From Xylaria sp. FL1777 (Eukaryota > Ascomycota > Sordariomycetes > Xylariales > Xylariaceae): DNA of 64,000 bases. The position numbers were made by a program, and so were the translations under genes. The notes under the pieces were generated by a model. That model saw nothing but the letters and a program-made list of their open reading frames with translations. It made no database searches and was not told the DNA's origin. The stretch is from contig MU400509.1 in NCBI GenBank assembly GCA_022578965.1, positions 248,001-312,000 of the forward strand, written 5' to 3'. Positions 37,818 to 49,296 of the stretch are shown here, one piece after another (within the stretch, counting starts at the first letter, position 1; each line of letters starts with the position of its first letter).

Positions 37818-40423
37818 GCCCTGGAGAAGGATGTTGCTAGCTGGTTGGAACGGTGAACCCAGCCGATGAGTCCCCGGCAACGGAGGTGGCTGGGCGTATA
37901 GGACAGCCAGTTTGCCGTGCGCTGGCCGTGTCGAGAACCGACCGGCCCAAAAATCTGTCTCGGGAGAGTGCCCGGAAAGGTGGCAGGAGTACGAAAGACT
38001 CGACTTAGCGGAGCAGCTGGGTATGCGAAGACAGATAAGGATGGTTGCGAGGGGTTCCTGGACTGAAGGAGGGAGGTCTCAAAGTAAACCAAGGCAGCTG
38101 GAAGGGATTCGCTTGGCACGACTTCGACTTGTAAGAATAAACGACGGATGATCTGGGGAATTAAGGTATTTCGTGTACGTAGAAGGGTCTCTCGTATGAG
38201 GTTTCGGGTGGAAGATGATGGAGCGAGAGTGTGAAATTGCTTTGGAGGGGAAGGTTGCGAAAACGAAAGTAGCACTTTGTAAAGCGTATGTACCTAACTT
38301 GGTGAGGGAAAGCCAAAGCAAGGTTTGAGTGCAAACCACACCCAATTATATGTAGTGCCGTGCAATAAGGTGCAACTGCTACGCCTCGGCCGCCTTCTGC
38401 CGTATGTATGACGACGACAGCGGCCACAACAGCAACGCCGACGACAACAAACAACAGCGCAAAATCTTCAGGTATCAATCGCGTCTGTTGCCTTACACGC
38501 GCTAGACCAGCCCTGTTCCCCCCCGGAAGCTGATGTGCAGTATGATGTGAACTGGCTTGCCTCAACGGTTGCTAAAGGTTACTGGGAAGACCCTGCCAGC
38601 ACCACAATGACTGGCTAAGCCAACCAGCGATGACCCTGCTTCTGCAATGGAGTGGTAAGCCGCACTATTATGGGCCGAACGAAGGTTGGAGGATGTTTAA
38701 CACGAACCTAAACCGTCTGGCCTGCTCTAGAGCTTGCTGGTGAATTTGGAGCTTTTCGTCACGAGCTCGACGCTTCGCACGTTCTAAGCCAACCAGGCCT
38801 TGTGTCCAATGCACTGAAGAATGCGTAGTTCTTACGTACACTTAAACGGGGGAGGGAGAGAGAGTTTGTGTGTGAAGGTCAAGACTTGTATAAGTTTCAA
38901 CATGCGTCCAGAGCGAAGGGTACAGGGAAAACAGCTACACACTTCGTGTTGTTGGTACGGCAATCGTGAAGAGCAGCAGATGTGGACGGTGCCCGATCTA
39001 AGTAAGGCAGGGCACATGGAGATATAATAAGAAACAACAGGGCGGGTAGCATACGTCGCCGTCGGAAGATTTCACGATCGGGCATAGTAGCACATTCTTA
39101 CCAGGTACCTACTACCTGGGCCTGATCGTATTCTCAGGTACTGTACATCCTATGAGGCAGGGTTCGAGGAACCGCAAGCTAGTCTCAGCTGTGGAGAAGG
39201 CCATGAAGAAATGCTCTCAACCTCGCACGAACCCTCTCTTAGACTAGGTAGGAGCTGGAGCTTACGGCGGGTTGACAGACCACAAGGAACATGGAGCTGA
39301 TAGGTAGGTAGTAAGTGTACCTAGCAGTAGTAGACATCGGTAGGTGGGTGACTCGGTACCGGTCACGTAGCACTAGGCACAGAGCGCGGGAAACATGGGT
39401 CCCGAGGGAGGATGGGAAATTATGGAAGGGGTGGACCGAAGGTATGAGCATTGGACAGCAAGCAAGGCCTCGACGATGACAGAAGCCCGTAGCTAGTGTA
39501 TCAAGGCAATTGGATTCGGCATCAAAGCAGCAGCATTGTGCGGACAAGGGCCTACCTAAAATGGGGCTTGCTACTAATGAGCTTGCTAACTATGTTAGGT
39601 GGGACAATGTTGCAGGTCATTTAGAAGAGATCTGCGTGTGTCCACACAAGAGGCGTGTGGTGGAGGACGGGGTGAGCCCGGAGGGGGTGTGTGTGTATAG
39701 ACGGACGAGATCCTTGACACAACTCATGTCATGATATTATAGTCAGTCGCTCCATATATAGGCATCGCGGAAGGGCTGACGTGAAATTGGGTGGTGTATC
39801 TAGGTATACTGTACGCAGCATGTGTGTTGGTTGGGTTAAGCCGGCAGGGGGTGGCAGCCAAGCTGTGAAGAATGGCGACGATAACAACGACGGTTATTGA
39901 TAACGAGGATGATGATGGCAACGATGACAACAAGCATGGCAATGATAAGGACATAGCAGGAACACTCAGAACGGCGACTACAGGCTGGCGCTGCATTGAT
40001 GTTGGTAATCGCGATGATACTCGATGACACTAATACCAGGCATTCCGGGCACAACCAGCCATGGTAGTTGTAGCTACGGTCTAAGTAACGCAACCAGAGA
40101 GAGTGAGTACCACAACAGGCACGAGTGAGGCTCGCTAGATGCAGGTGCAGGTGCAGATGCAGCTAGTGCGCTGCCGTACAATAATACCTAGATCGATGGA
40201 CGAGTCCTGGTGCAGATCTGGTGTGGTAGTTCCAAGGGTGGGCTCCCGTGGAACAGCACATGGACTGGACGTGACGTGACGACTGGCAGCGAGGACGGCG
40301 AAATCAGGGCAGGTCTATGGCGGAGAGAGGCGCGCGCGCGCACGCTCAGCCCTAGGTGCAGAGGGGAGTGGGATTCTAGAAGTCTGGGAGGGCCGGCATG
40401 GATGGCATGGAAGGGATGGTATA

Positions 40424-40448
40424 GAAGGTTTGGAAGGTTTGGAAGGTT
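40424..40448. repeat. GGAAGGTTT minisatellite, about three units
   Basis: GAAGGTTTG units repeat almost perfectly over 25 bp. The neighbouring GATGGCATGG words look like degenerate relatives. Confidence 0.85.
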
Positions 40449-43400
40449 GCTGCTGTTGCATTGCGATGCGCTCGAAGACCTGGCTGTGTGCCAACCCCCG
40501 GCCCGGGTTGCTGGCCTCGATGTACATCGTAGGTAGCGTGGACGTCAAACGCAGAAGCCCGCGGCAGACTGTGGAGGTCCGGGTTGTACATGGTAAAGAG
40601 GAATACAACCCAGTGACACAAGATCAATTTCCTTTTTTTCTTCTGTGCGCAGTCCAATGTCTCGTGTGGCTGCTAATATTGCATATTAATGCGCAAACAG
40701 AGCACTCTGCGCCAGCTGGAGTGGACATCGCCTGTCTTGGGTATTTTGCTCATTTTGCTCTGCTGCTTTGCTCTGGTTTCCCTACCTACCTGCTACCTGG
40801 CTATCTATCTGGACCAGACCGAAACGGCGTTGGTTTGTTTCGTTGCGATGCAGTGGTCCATACAGGCCGCTGGCGGTGGTGAACGCAGCTGCGTTTGAAG
40901 ATCCATGGATGCGGTCCTTCATATGGCAGACGTGCTCCACGTAAACACGGTACGTGCGCAAGCAGTACGCAGTAGTGCACCTTAGCATTGAACGATGTTA
41001 CGCCCAGTACTTACGTCCAGGACATGCATGTATACGGTAGGAATACGCGGCAGGTGGTGTTCATTGTTGACGAAGATGGTCTGCATCTCAGGGTGTGTAG
41101 TCTGGACGATTCGAGGTTACAGGGGACGTTTTGAAGTTGGTTTATAAGTCTGTATGCGTAGGTGCTCATCTAAGTATGTAGGTACTTAGTATACTACGTA
41201 GTAGTAGGTACATGACCCAAATATAGCTTGCTCAAATCTTCAGGCCATTCAGTAGTAATAGAGGTACCTTAGCGTGTACGTTACAGCTTAGGTATACCAT
41301 GGGCTTAGCTGTATAGTAGCTGACGCTACCTACCTAAGGTAAGGCCTGATTCATGCAGCGTAGACAGGTTAGGTGTAAACCCCAGGGATCTTCGGATAAT
41401 ACCTACACTAGATCAGGTACTTACCTAAGTGGGCAGGCATCAGTATATACCCAGATCTCATATGCCCGTGCCTTGCAACAGCCCATTTCACGTACCTGCT
41501 GCGAGTAAGTTTGGAGGCATGCAAATGACATCTTCCAGATAGTGTACCCAGAGCCTTCCCTTGTGCGACGCTTCAAGGCAAAGTATTGGCCACAGCATGT
41601 ATGGTACCTAAGCTTTCATTTTGCCGGCTCGAGAAATTGTGGATTGCCATCCTCAGCTCAACCCAGTACTACCTACCCAGTTAAGCCAGTTAAGGAGGTA
41701 GGTTACATACCAGGTTACACGTATCTGTTAGGTAAGGCACGCTTATATCCAGCCAGTTGGGCTTCCGTTAGGTTTGCTGTATAATCAATTATAATCAATT
41801 GGAATCCACTCCCTAGCATTATTACAGCTGACGTACGTAGTCGGCACGGGCTAGCTGGGTCAGTTGGCTTTTTGAAACGGAGGCATCTGTTGCTTATTGC
41901 TAGCGCAACTCCATGCTTCCTCCTCCTCCTCCACAGCGAGCTAACAATTTCGTTCTCGGCTGAGTTCGGTATCCTCGATCCCCATCACGCACGAAAGGAT
42001 TACACTACTCATGTAGACTAGAGCCGGAACAAACTTTGCATTCTACACCGATTTCAATCAAATAGGCGCAAGCCCCGGCAAGGATGCTTTCTTCCCCACT
42101 GAGGCAGCTCGTTCATAATTCCCAACTTGAAGTTTTGGTTAGTCTCGTTCGCCTCACTATTCGTCTTTATTCAGATCTTCACTGCTCATACCGTACAAGC
42201 ATTACAATCCGGGTTCCCGACCCTCAACCCTGAATCTCACGAGATGCGGCGGGAAACTAACCGGGGCAATCCCCTACCCACTCTATTGTGGTCTTGTGGT
42301 TAGAAAACAGGTATCCTATGTGAGAACTCTGGCTCGACATTGGCGGAATACTATGTATCTAGAACGGCCGGAGATTTGCATAGCTCGCCGGCACACGATC
42401 CGAAAAGTGACTAAAACAAACTAGCCTGCTCTAGGGCGACGCTATGTCATAGTTGACTTTACAACTTCTAAGGCAGTTTAACTGTTATGAGTAATGCGTC
42501 AAATTTTTGTTGTTGTTTTCTCGTCTACTATCATATCATGCCCACCGTTCCTCCTTGGCTTGCCTTGAACACGGCGCCTGATCGGTACCCAGCTAGCTGG
42601 CTTCATCCTAGGATAGGGACCAGGAAGCTCTTGCGGGTAAGAGCAGAGAACATGCAAGTTCACACTGGGGATTCGAGAAGTCCGAGGTTTCGGTTGCTGT
42701 CAGCCTGTCATTGGTAGGGGAGTCTATGTATCGAATTCTAGTAAAATTCTGTGACAATACCAATCGTCATCTGAATCAGAGATCCCTTACATACTACGTA
42801 TAGCCACTGGCTCCGCTTCCAAGCTGCTGGGGATGCAAAGATCACGTACTCGTCAGGCGACTCTGAGATATCTTATGGTCAAAGCAGCAGACATTATTTG
42901 AGCCCAATCAGGGTCATCGAATAGATCTCGAAAATAGCATGGATAATTTGCCCACAACTCTAGCACATCTACCATCGCTGATTCGTGGTTCTTTGCAGCT
43001 TCTAGAAGCTGCAGGACAGGGAAACGTACCTATAACAAAGCCAAACCCCTGCAGACCGTTATGCAGGGATGGTAACAGAAGCGCGCCAAAGTGGCCGTTT
43101 TGCCTGTGGCAGAAACCGCACGATTCTCTTGGGCGTTCCAACGTTAGGGAAATTCTTAGCTCACCTACATGGCTAGCCAGGCCTAACCTAAATCAGGTAT
43201 GATGGTACCCAGGTAAGCTACTGAGTATAGTTGAGTATGTGCCACTTCCTACTAAAGCCCTTCATTACCTTTTAACAATATCTATGAGTATATAAAAAGT
43301 ACTGAAACTACTAAGGTTTTCTTCTTCCTTTTTCTCTAAAAAAAGATTTTTGGAAATTGGTGTATATTTCTTACGCATTAAATAATAGGTTTTGATTTAT

Positions 43401-43520
43401 AAAGTTGAAACTTATAAAGTGAGCCGTACATATGCATATACAGTCAACTATGTGGGGGTCATGGTCTATACATAAGCCTACCTAATCATATGGCCCTCTC
43501 TCATGGAGATATGATTGGGG

Positions 43521-43538
43521 AAGAAAGAAAGAAAGAAA
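43521..43538. repeat. GAAA tetranucleotide run
   Basis: AAGAAAGAAAGAAAGAAA, intergenic. Confidence 0.9.
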
Positions 43539-45674
43539 TGCTAGCGAACACTCGGGCCTTTCCTCGTGAAGAACTCTGTCTATATGCTTAATCATCGTCC
43601 CGTTCGATGTCTCAAGCCTCAGGTCAGCCTGAAAGTCTTATGCAGGACATCGAAGCGAGTGGCATCCAACCATCCAACTCCCTACTGCGTACATCAGTTA
43701 TCCTGGCGTGCCAGGTGCGAAGGACATTTGCCAAGGACGGTGACAAAACGATCTTATGCCGCATGCTATTACTTGTTCCTGCGTACCACCTGTTACCCGG
43801 TGCTCGGATGCACTGCAACCCCCAGGGTGACAGGCGCATCAGAATCAAACGGGATAGACCGTCACGATTCGTCGATTGGCCCCCGATGTTTCAAGCTCCT
43901 TTCAGCCTTGTCCAGAACGGATATCGTGCGGGCAGGACTTGATGCGGGTAATACCAGAGTAACTAGTGTACTACGTAAGTAATAAAATTGCAGATCGTGG
44001 AAATGAGGCTGCATGATTTCCTCGTTTCCCTCGTGGCAATGGCGTATGAGCGGTGGCCACACCATCCCCTCTGCTAGTCCAGCATTAGCTTAGGAGATAT
44101 TGACGACGTGGTAAGGTCAGGGATAACGCGCGTTAATCGTGGTGTATAATACTGCTTATCCAACCATCTCTGCAATGGCAACTTTGCCGGCAGCCGTCTA
44201 ATCTAGAGACGTACTAACTAGACTGGATATGATGTACGCCATCGCACAGCTTCGCTAGTAGCGTACACGAGGGATTGACCTCAATTATATTCTAAAATCA
44301 CATGAACCTGCGCGGCACAACGTAGGACAGATGTTGGCCTCGGCCGCTTGCCCGGATAAGAATTAGGTCAAGAATCATGGATTTTACGATGGGGAATTTA
44401 ATAGGAGAATGCAAATCATGCATTAAGAACTTGCTTGCTGGTTCGCCGGTTGGCGAGAGTGCTTGGACATTAGCCTAAAAGGGAAAGCTTCCAGAATCTT
44501 TCGCGGCCACGTGTAGGTCACCGAGGTAGATTCGATCTTTATTTTATTTCCATCCTATTTGCTCCCTAAACAAGGCGTTTCCCTGTTGCCGAAGTGTCAG
44601 ACGGCAATTAGCCGGATGTCGCAACGACCACGGCATTATCCATTGTCCCTCGCCAGGTCGTAATTGGCCATCGACCTCCTCAAATAGGTCTCGCGTCAAC
44701 AAGCCCAACCCTCCCTGAAGAAGAAAACAACCGAAAAAACAAAAAGACAAACATAAAAATAAAACAACACCCAATGCAATACCTAGGTAGATTCCATTCC
44801 AGTCTCGCCTCCAGCCACTACGGTGGCTTACGCATGACTCCTGCGCACGCAGGTCACGCAACCTAATGTAGGTACACTGCATACATACACACAAGGTGCA
44901 CGTTTCAGTACAGTAGAGCTCCCCTTGTCGCATCGCATGAAGAGTCTTCTTTTCCTGGCTACATAGGTTAAATGAAACGTCTGAGCTGCTACACCCATCT
45001 ACATGTCGCTAAATAAGCAATTCGCATGTGCGCGCCCTCTCTCGCCTCGGGGCTTTTCGGGCACTAGGCGGTACGGAATTTCCAAGCTATTATTTATTCG
45101 ACACACCAGGTCGCGAGGTACACGCACGTACATTATGCGAACAACTACTACCCAGAGGTCCGAGCGACCTAGAGATCAGGTTTGTGAGGCTTCTAGTGAC
45201 TGTTCTAGTGTTTTAATCCCCGGGCGACTTCCTAGTTCAAGATGGCAGGTACGATATAAACAATGCTGGCTATAGCTAATCGGCGTCATGCTTGAGACTT
45301 ATAGTGTCGGGGACGCGGGACCGATAAGCCCTCCCCGTATACAGTACGGTATAGTCGTGTCCTATACGCTTTAGCCTACTTCGGGGGACGGGTGGGCACA
45401 GTGAATAGAGCCAGTTCTTCGAGTTCGATTCCCGGTACGATGTTGCATCGGAGATCGCTCGTCAGATGTACTAGCATGGCCTAATTGTGTCATGATTGCT
45501 CTTACGATCCAGTACCCGTGAGTCGTTTAGCTGCTGGGTCCCGGTCAGGACCGGTCAAGCATTCCGATTGCAAATCGCGTCATAACCCACATGTGGTGAG
45601 GCTGGGGAACGATGTTGGGTTGCAAGCTGCAGACGGGCTACCTTGGTAAGTGCTATCTATCAAGTGCATGAAAC

Positions 45675-46084
45675 ATGACGGCCGCCCGAGATTACTCTAT
45701 ACCCAGTCGCGGAGTGGAGGTCCACGAGGTCGCCAAGACGGTGACCGTCAAGGACAAGGCGCGAAGTAACGTAGCGGAGCGACAACCTATAGGTTGCTAG
45801 TCCATCTTTCACGACTTAGTGCTCTTGAAATGAAGCGATGATGATAGGGAGCTCATCAAACTATGCTCAAAAGGCACTTGACGTTATGATTTTCGCCCTG
45901 TTGTAGAACCGAATCCGAATCACCCGAGACGGCGACGCCGGTGAGGCCAAGCAAGCTGAGCGGCGCGGCCAATTACCTGATGAATACTCGAAACAAGCAC
46001 GGGCCAGGTCCCGTCAAAATCACCAAGCCGGTTGTTTTGGCTTCAAGATATGTCCAAACTTGGGCATTTGCTGCGATTTCCTGA
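45675..46084 (+). other. Candidate unrecognised small gene: two codon-biased GC-rich islands
   Basis: A 41-codon frame starts at 45675 (MTAARDYSIPSRG) and includes VEVHEVAKTVTVKDKA, with C or G at nearly every third position as in well-expressed genes here. After a TTGTAG acceptor-like site (45901-45906), a second GC-rich open stretch runs to 46084 in one frame (TESESPETATPVRPSKLSGA near its start) or to 46108 in another. I cannot connect them with a strong donor and recognise no family. It may be a small gene with an unresolved structure, a decayed gene, or chance. It points toward the 3' end of the uS9m gene. Confidence 0.25.
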
Positions 46085-46299
46085 TGCTCTTCAATGTGGC
46101 TCAGACATGAAATAGTTACACACTAATACATTCTTTGTACATCTAGGCCAGCTCAAAGAATGCGATTTGATATGGCTCTAGGAGCGGTGGGTACACGCAT
46201 CTTGGACCGTTGACAACGACGAAGACAGGCTCCAAAGCAAACACACAGCTTGGATGGTCTGCCAACCTGTCTCTTCGTCCGAAATTGGGAGCCAATGCT

Positions 46300-47294
46300 C
46301 TATCGCTTGACCCACGCAGGACTCTTTCTTGCTTTGACATGGCCTGCCTTCTTCCTTTCCACTGACCTTGAGTCTCGGGTGATGCAACCAGCTAAGAGCG
46401 CAAGTTAGAGTCTAGTTCCGTGTTAATGTCATTATTCACTAGCTTACCTCGTCTTAATGGCGTCTTTAGAGGTGGTTCATGAACAATAAGTGCTTTCGCA
46501 ATAGCTAGAGCTAATGCTTCTGCCTGACCAGTTGAGCCACCGCCGCCTACCAAGGCCCACACGTTGTATTTATCTAGTCTGTCTGTAGACTTCAGTCCCC
46601 AGAGAGCACTCTCGCGATCATGAATTCGGCCAAATGCTTCGTTCATGGGCTTTCCATTGATCAGGACTTCACCAGTGCCCTCAACAAGCCAGGCTCGGGC
46701 AACTGAGGACTTCCGCTTTCCCACACCATGTGATCTACCAAATCGGTCAATGGGGATGGGTTTTGGACGGTTGAGAAATACATCAACATTCCGCTGGAAT
46801 GGCCGCAGACCCTCCTTTACTTCCTCAGGCATCAAATCTGGGTGTATCCGGTTCAACCCCTTGGCCAACGCGATGCAGGCTGCGTAGTCCCTCCCCTTGA
46901 CATGTTCGCCAACCGATATACGGTATTGATCCTTCGTCTTCCAAGAAACTCGTTCGACTTGGCTGGGGTGGAGGGTCGGTAGCCGTGCGTATTTCCGGGC
47001 GAGCTCTTGCACATGGACGAAGCTGTCGTTGAAATGGGGGAGCCGCGAGAAATAGGAGGGCGAGACTGGCATCGGACGCGCATATGTAGTTATGATTTCC
47101 TCGCCTTCTGATTCCATTGAATCTAGTGCACTCGCAAGCACATCATCCTCTTGTCTCCGAGGACTTGTAGTCACGAAAGCCCGTCTAGGGACGGAGCTCT
47201 TTGGTTGTGCAGAACTGGCAATAGACGGGCATTTTTTCGTGGTCGATGTAGGGAAGGCCCTCAAGCAGCGTATTCCATAGCGCAGGGCAGACAT
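46300..47294 (-). CDS. MRPS9: Mitochondrial small-subunit ribosomal protein uS9m
   Basis: Protein S9 of the mitochondrial small ribosomal subunit, whose C-terminal tail reaches the decoding centre. Two exons, 46448-47294 and 46300-46391, separated by a 56-nt intron, give 312 residues. The first 40-50 residues (MSALRYGIRCLRAFPTSTTKK, ending before RRAFVTTSPRR) are basic and hydroxylated as in matrix presequences. The S9 domain has GVGKRKSSVARAWLVEGTGEV, LINGKPMNEAFG and GGGGSTGQAEALALAIAKAL. The second exon supplies the diagnostic tail: TRDSRSVERKKAGHVKARK, then SPAWVKR and the stop. Reading through the intron would instead end at a stop inside it (46392). An in-frame ATG at 47471 would add 59 residues and is less likely, since a targeting sequence follows 47294 directly. 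Confidence 0.95.
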
Positions 47295-47683
47295 AGTTGC
47301 TATATCGTCATGACCAGTGCGACGTTCGCGTTGGGGGACCGTGGGCCGATGCTCGAGGTCCTGATGTTCGTGATGCGCTCTGAAGTTTTCCGTGATAGTG
47401 TGCAGCCCGATTGGAACCGAGTCCTTTCGTAGTGGAGCCCCGATTAGGACTAAGCTTAATCTGCTGCGCAATTAAGATGCGCCGGAATGCCGATTCGCGC
47501 AGGGCAGGGGGGTGCAAGGTGGGTTGGGCAGGTACATCAGTACATGCCCGGCTGTTGCCCCGCCTCTCCTGAGAAATTCTAAATGAAAGGTAAAAAACTT
47601 GGTGACTCCAGAATCACACCTTCTTCCACCTTCCTTCCCACTCCCACTCCCAACTTTCTCCAGCACCAGGCTTCTCAGCAACC
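47295..47683. promoter_or_regulatory. Shared divergent promoter of uS9m and eEF1B-gamma
   Basis: Only 389 bp separate the two start codons. An inverted CCAAT box (ATTGG, 47410-47414) lies 116 bp upstream of the uS9m start, a plausible HAP-complex site. A pyrimidine-rich run (about 47630-47665) precedes the eEF1B-gamma ATG, typical of strong fungal promoters. Confidence 0.55.
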
Positions 47684-49296
47684 ATGGCGCCCTTCGGAAA
47701 GATCTTCACCAGGGAGGTAAGCAGCAGCGTTGTCTTTTGTCTGCGCGTCGTTCTTCTATTGATCTGAGTGAGCTGACAGCAAGCTCCGTGGCACAGCTCA
47801 ACCCCCGCACCACCGCCATCCTTGCGGTTGCGAAGGCTAACGGCCTCGAGCTCGAGGTTGTCAACGCCGACCCCGCGAACCTGCCTGAGGAGCTCCTGAA
47901 GGTCAACAAGCTCGGCAAGGTTCCCACCTTCATCGGCAGTGATGGCTACGCCCTCAGCGAGACTATCGCCATCAACATCTACAGTGAGGACTCCCCCCTG
48001 TTTTGTCTCTTTCCTCTGTCTCGCTCCAGCTTCCCTCGGCACTTGACATGATGACCTAGACTTCATTCTAACAGTTATCCCTGACTGAATCATCCTTGTT
48101 GATATCGTTCTACTTTCTGATCCCATGTGCTTCTATGTCCTCGAAATGAAATTTCCAAGTGTTGGAGTTGTAGTTATTAACTCTACTTCCAGTTACCTCA
48201 CAAAATGAGAAGACTACTCTTCTCGGCAAGACCAAGCAGGAGTAAGTTTTCCCTCATTTTAAACCTGGCTATATCTGCTAACAGTTTCCTAAGCTATGCC
48301 TCTATCCTGAAGTGGATGTCCTTCTTCAACAGCGAGGTTCTTCCCAACCTAGGCGCTTGGTTCCGCCCTCTGTTGGGTTTAGACCCCTACAATAAGAAGA
48401 ACATCGACGAAGCTAGCAAGCGCTCAGAGAAGGCTGTCGCCATCGTCGAAGAGCACCTTGTCCACAACACTTTCCTCGTTGGAGAGCGTCTCACACTCGC
48501 CGATCTCTTTGCTACCAGCATCATCTCGCGTGGCTTCCAGTTCTTCTACGACAATGAGTGGCGCGCTCAGAACCCCAACGTCACTCGATGGTATGAAACC
48601 GTCTACAACCAGCCTATCTATCTCAACGTTTCCAAACCTCTAGAGTTCATTGAGAAACCCAAGCTGGTTAACGTCCCTCCCAAGAAGGCTGAGCAATCCA
48701 AGGGTCAGCAATCTAAGGCCCAGCAATCCAAGGCTCAGCCTAAGGCTCAGCCCAAAGCCGCTCCTAAGCCGGCCCCAGCTGAAGAGGATGAGCCTGCTCC
48801 TGCTCCCAAGCCCAAGCATCCCATCGACCTTCTCCCTAGATCAGAGTACCCACTTGATGAATGGAAGCGATTCTACTCAAACAACTCTTCTGATGAAGCC
48901 TTGGAATATTTCTGGAAGACGGTTCCTTTCAAGGATTACTCCATCTGGCAAGTTGACTACAAATATAACGACGAATTGAGATTGGTCTTCATGTCCAACA
49001 ATCTGATTGGTGGATTCAACAATCGTCTCGAGGCTTCCCGCAAGTACCTCTTTGGCGCTGCCTCTGTTTATGGGGAGAATCATGATTCGGTTATTTCGGG
49101 TGCCTTCGTTATTCGTGGCGATGAGTACCTACCTGTATTCGATGTCGCTCCTGACTATGAAAGCTTTGACTTCAAGAAGCTGGACCCCAACAACGCTGAA
49201 GACCGAGCTATTGTCGAGTCGAGATGGAAGTTTGACAAACCCGTCCTCGTTGGTGGTAAGGAGTACAACTATGCCGATGGCAAGGTTTTCAAATAG
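47684..49296 (+). CDS. Translation elongation factor eEF1B gamma subunit
   Basis: Structural subunit of the eEF1B exchange complex, which recharges eEF1A with GTP in the cytosol. Four exons (47684-47716, 47797-47983, 48193-48241, 48285-49296) give 426 residues, the usual size. The glutathione-transferase-like N-terminal domain shows LAVAKANGLELEVV, VPTFIGSDGYALSETIAI and LVGERLTLADLFATS. A Lys/Ala/Gln/Pro linker with SKGQ/SKAQ/PKAQ repeats follows, then the conserved EF1G domain: HPIDLLPRSEYPLDEWKR, FKDYSIWQVDYKY and YLFGAASVYGE. Exon 1 codes only 11 residues. The start (CAACCATGGC) is an excellent fungal initiation context, and codon use is strongly biased to C-ending codons, consistent with high expression. 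Confidence 0.96.

Larger units (their letters stand above)
37818..46299. other. 8.5-kb gene-poor stretch
   Basis: The left end is the promoter and leader of the 395-residue gene. The rest has no gene I can support apart from the weak candidate at 45675-46084. It includes GGAAGGTTT repeats (40424-40448), a CG dinucleotide run (40331-40342), GAAA repeats (43521-43538), a TACCTAGGTA palindrome (44780-44789) and a 14-bp palindrome AGCTTCTAGAAGCT near 42998. Confidence 0.5.

Noticed and set aside
37568..38275. 235-codon minus-strand frame upstream of the 395-residue gene
   Set aside because: It overlaps that gene's coding region out of frame and has no domain; the upstream part is probably leader.
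44544..44933. 129-codon minus-strand frame with one hydrophobic segment
   Set aside because: The hydrophobic part comes from a low-complexity A/C-rich tract; no motif, codon bias or splice-supported extension.
45400..45450. tRNA-like GAGTTCGATTCCCGG box
   Set aside because: The putative T stem has an A:C mismatch, and no matching acceptor stem or D arm was found upstream.
47295..47471. 59-residue N-terminal extension of uS9m
   Set aside because: The basic targeting-like sequence begins at the ATG at 47294; the extension would use up half of the divergent promoter.
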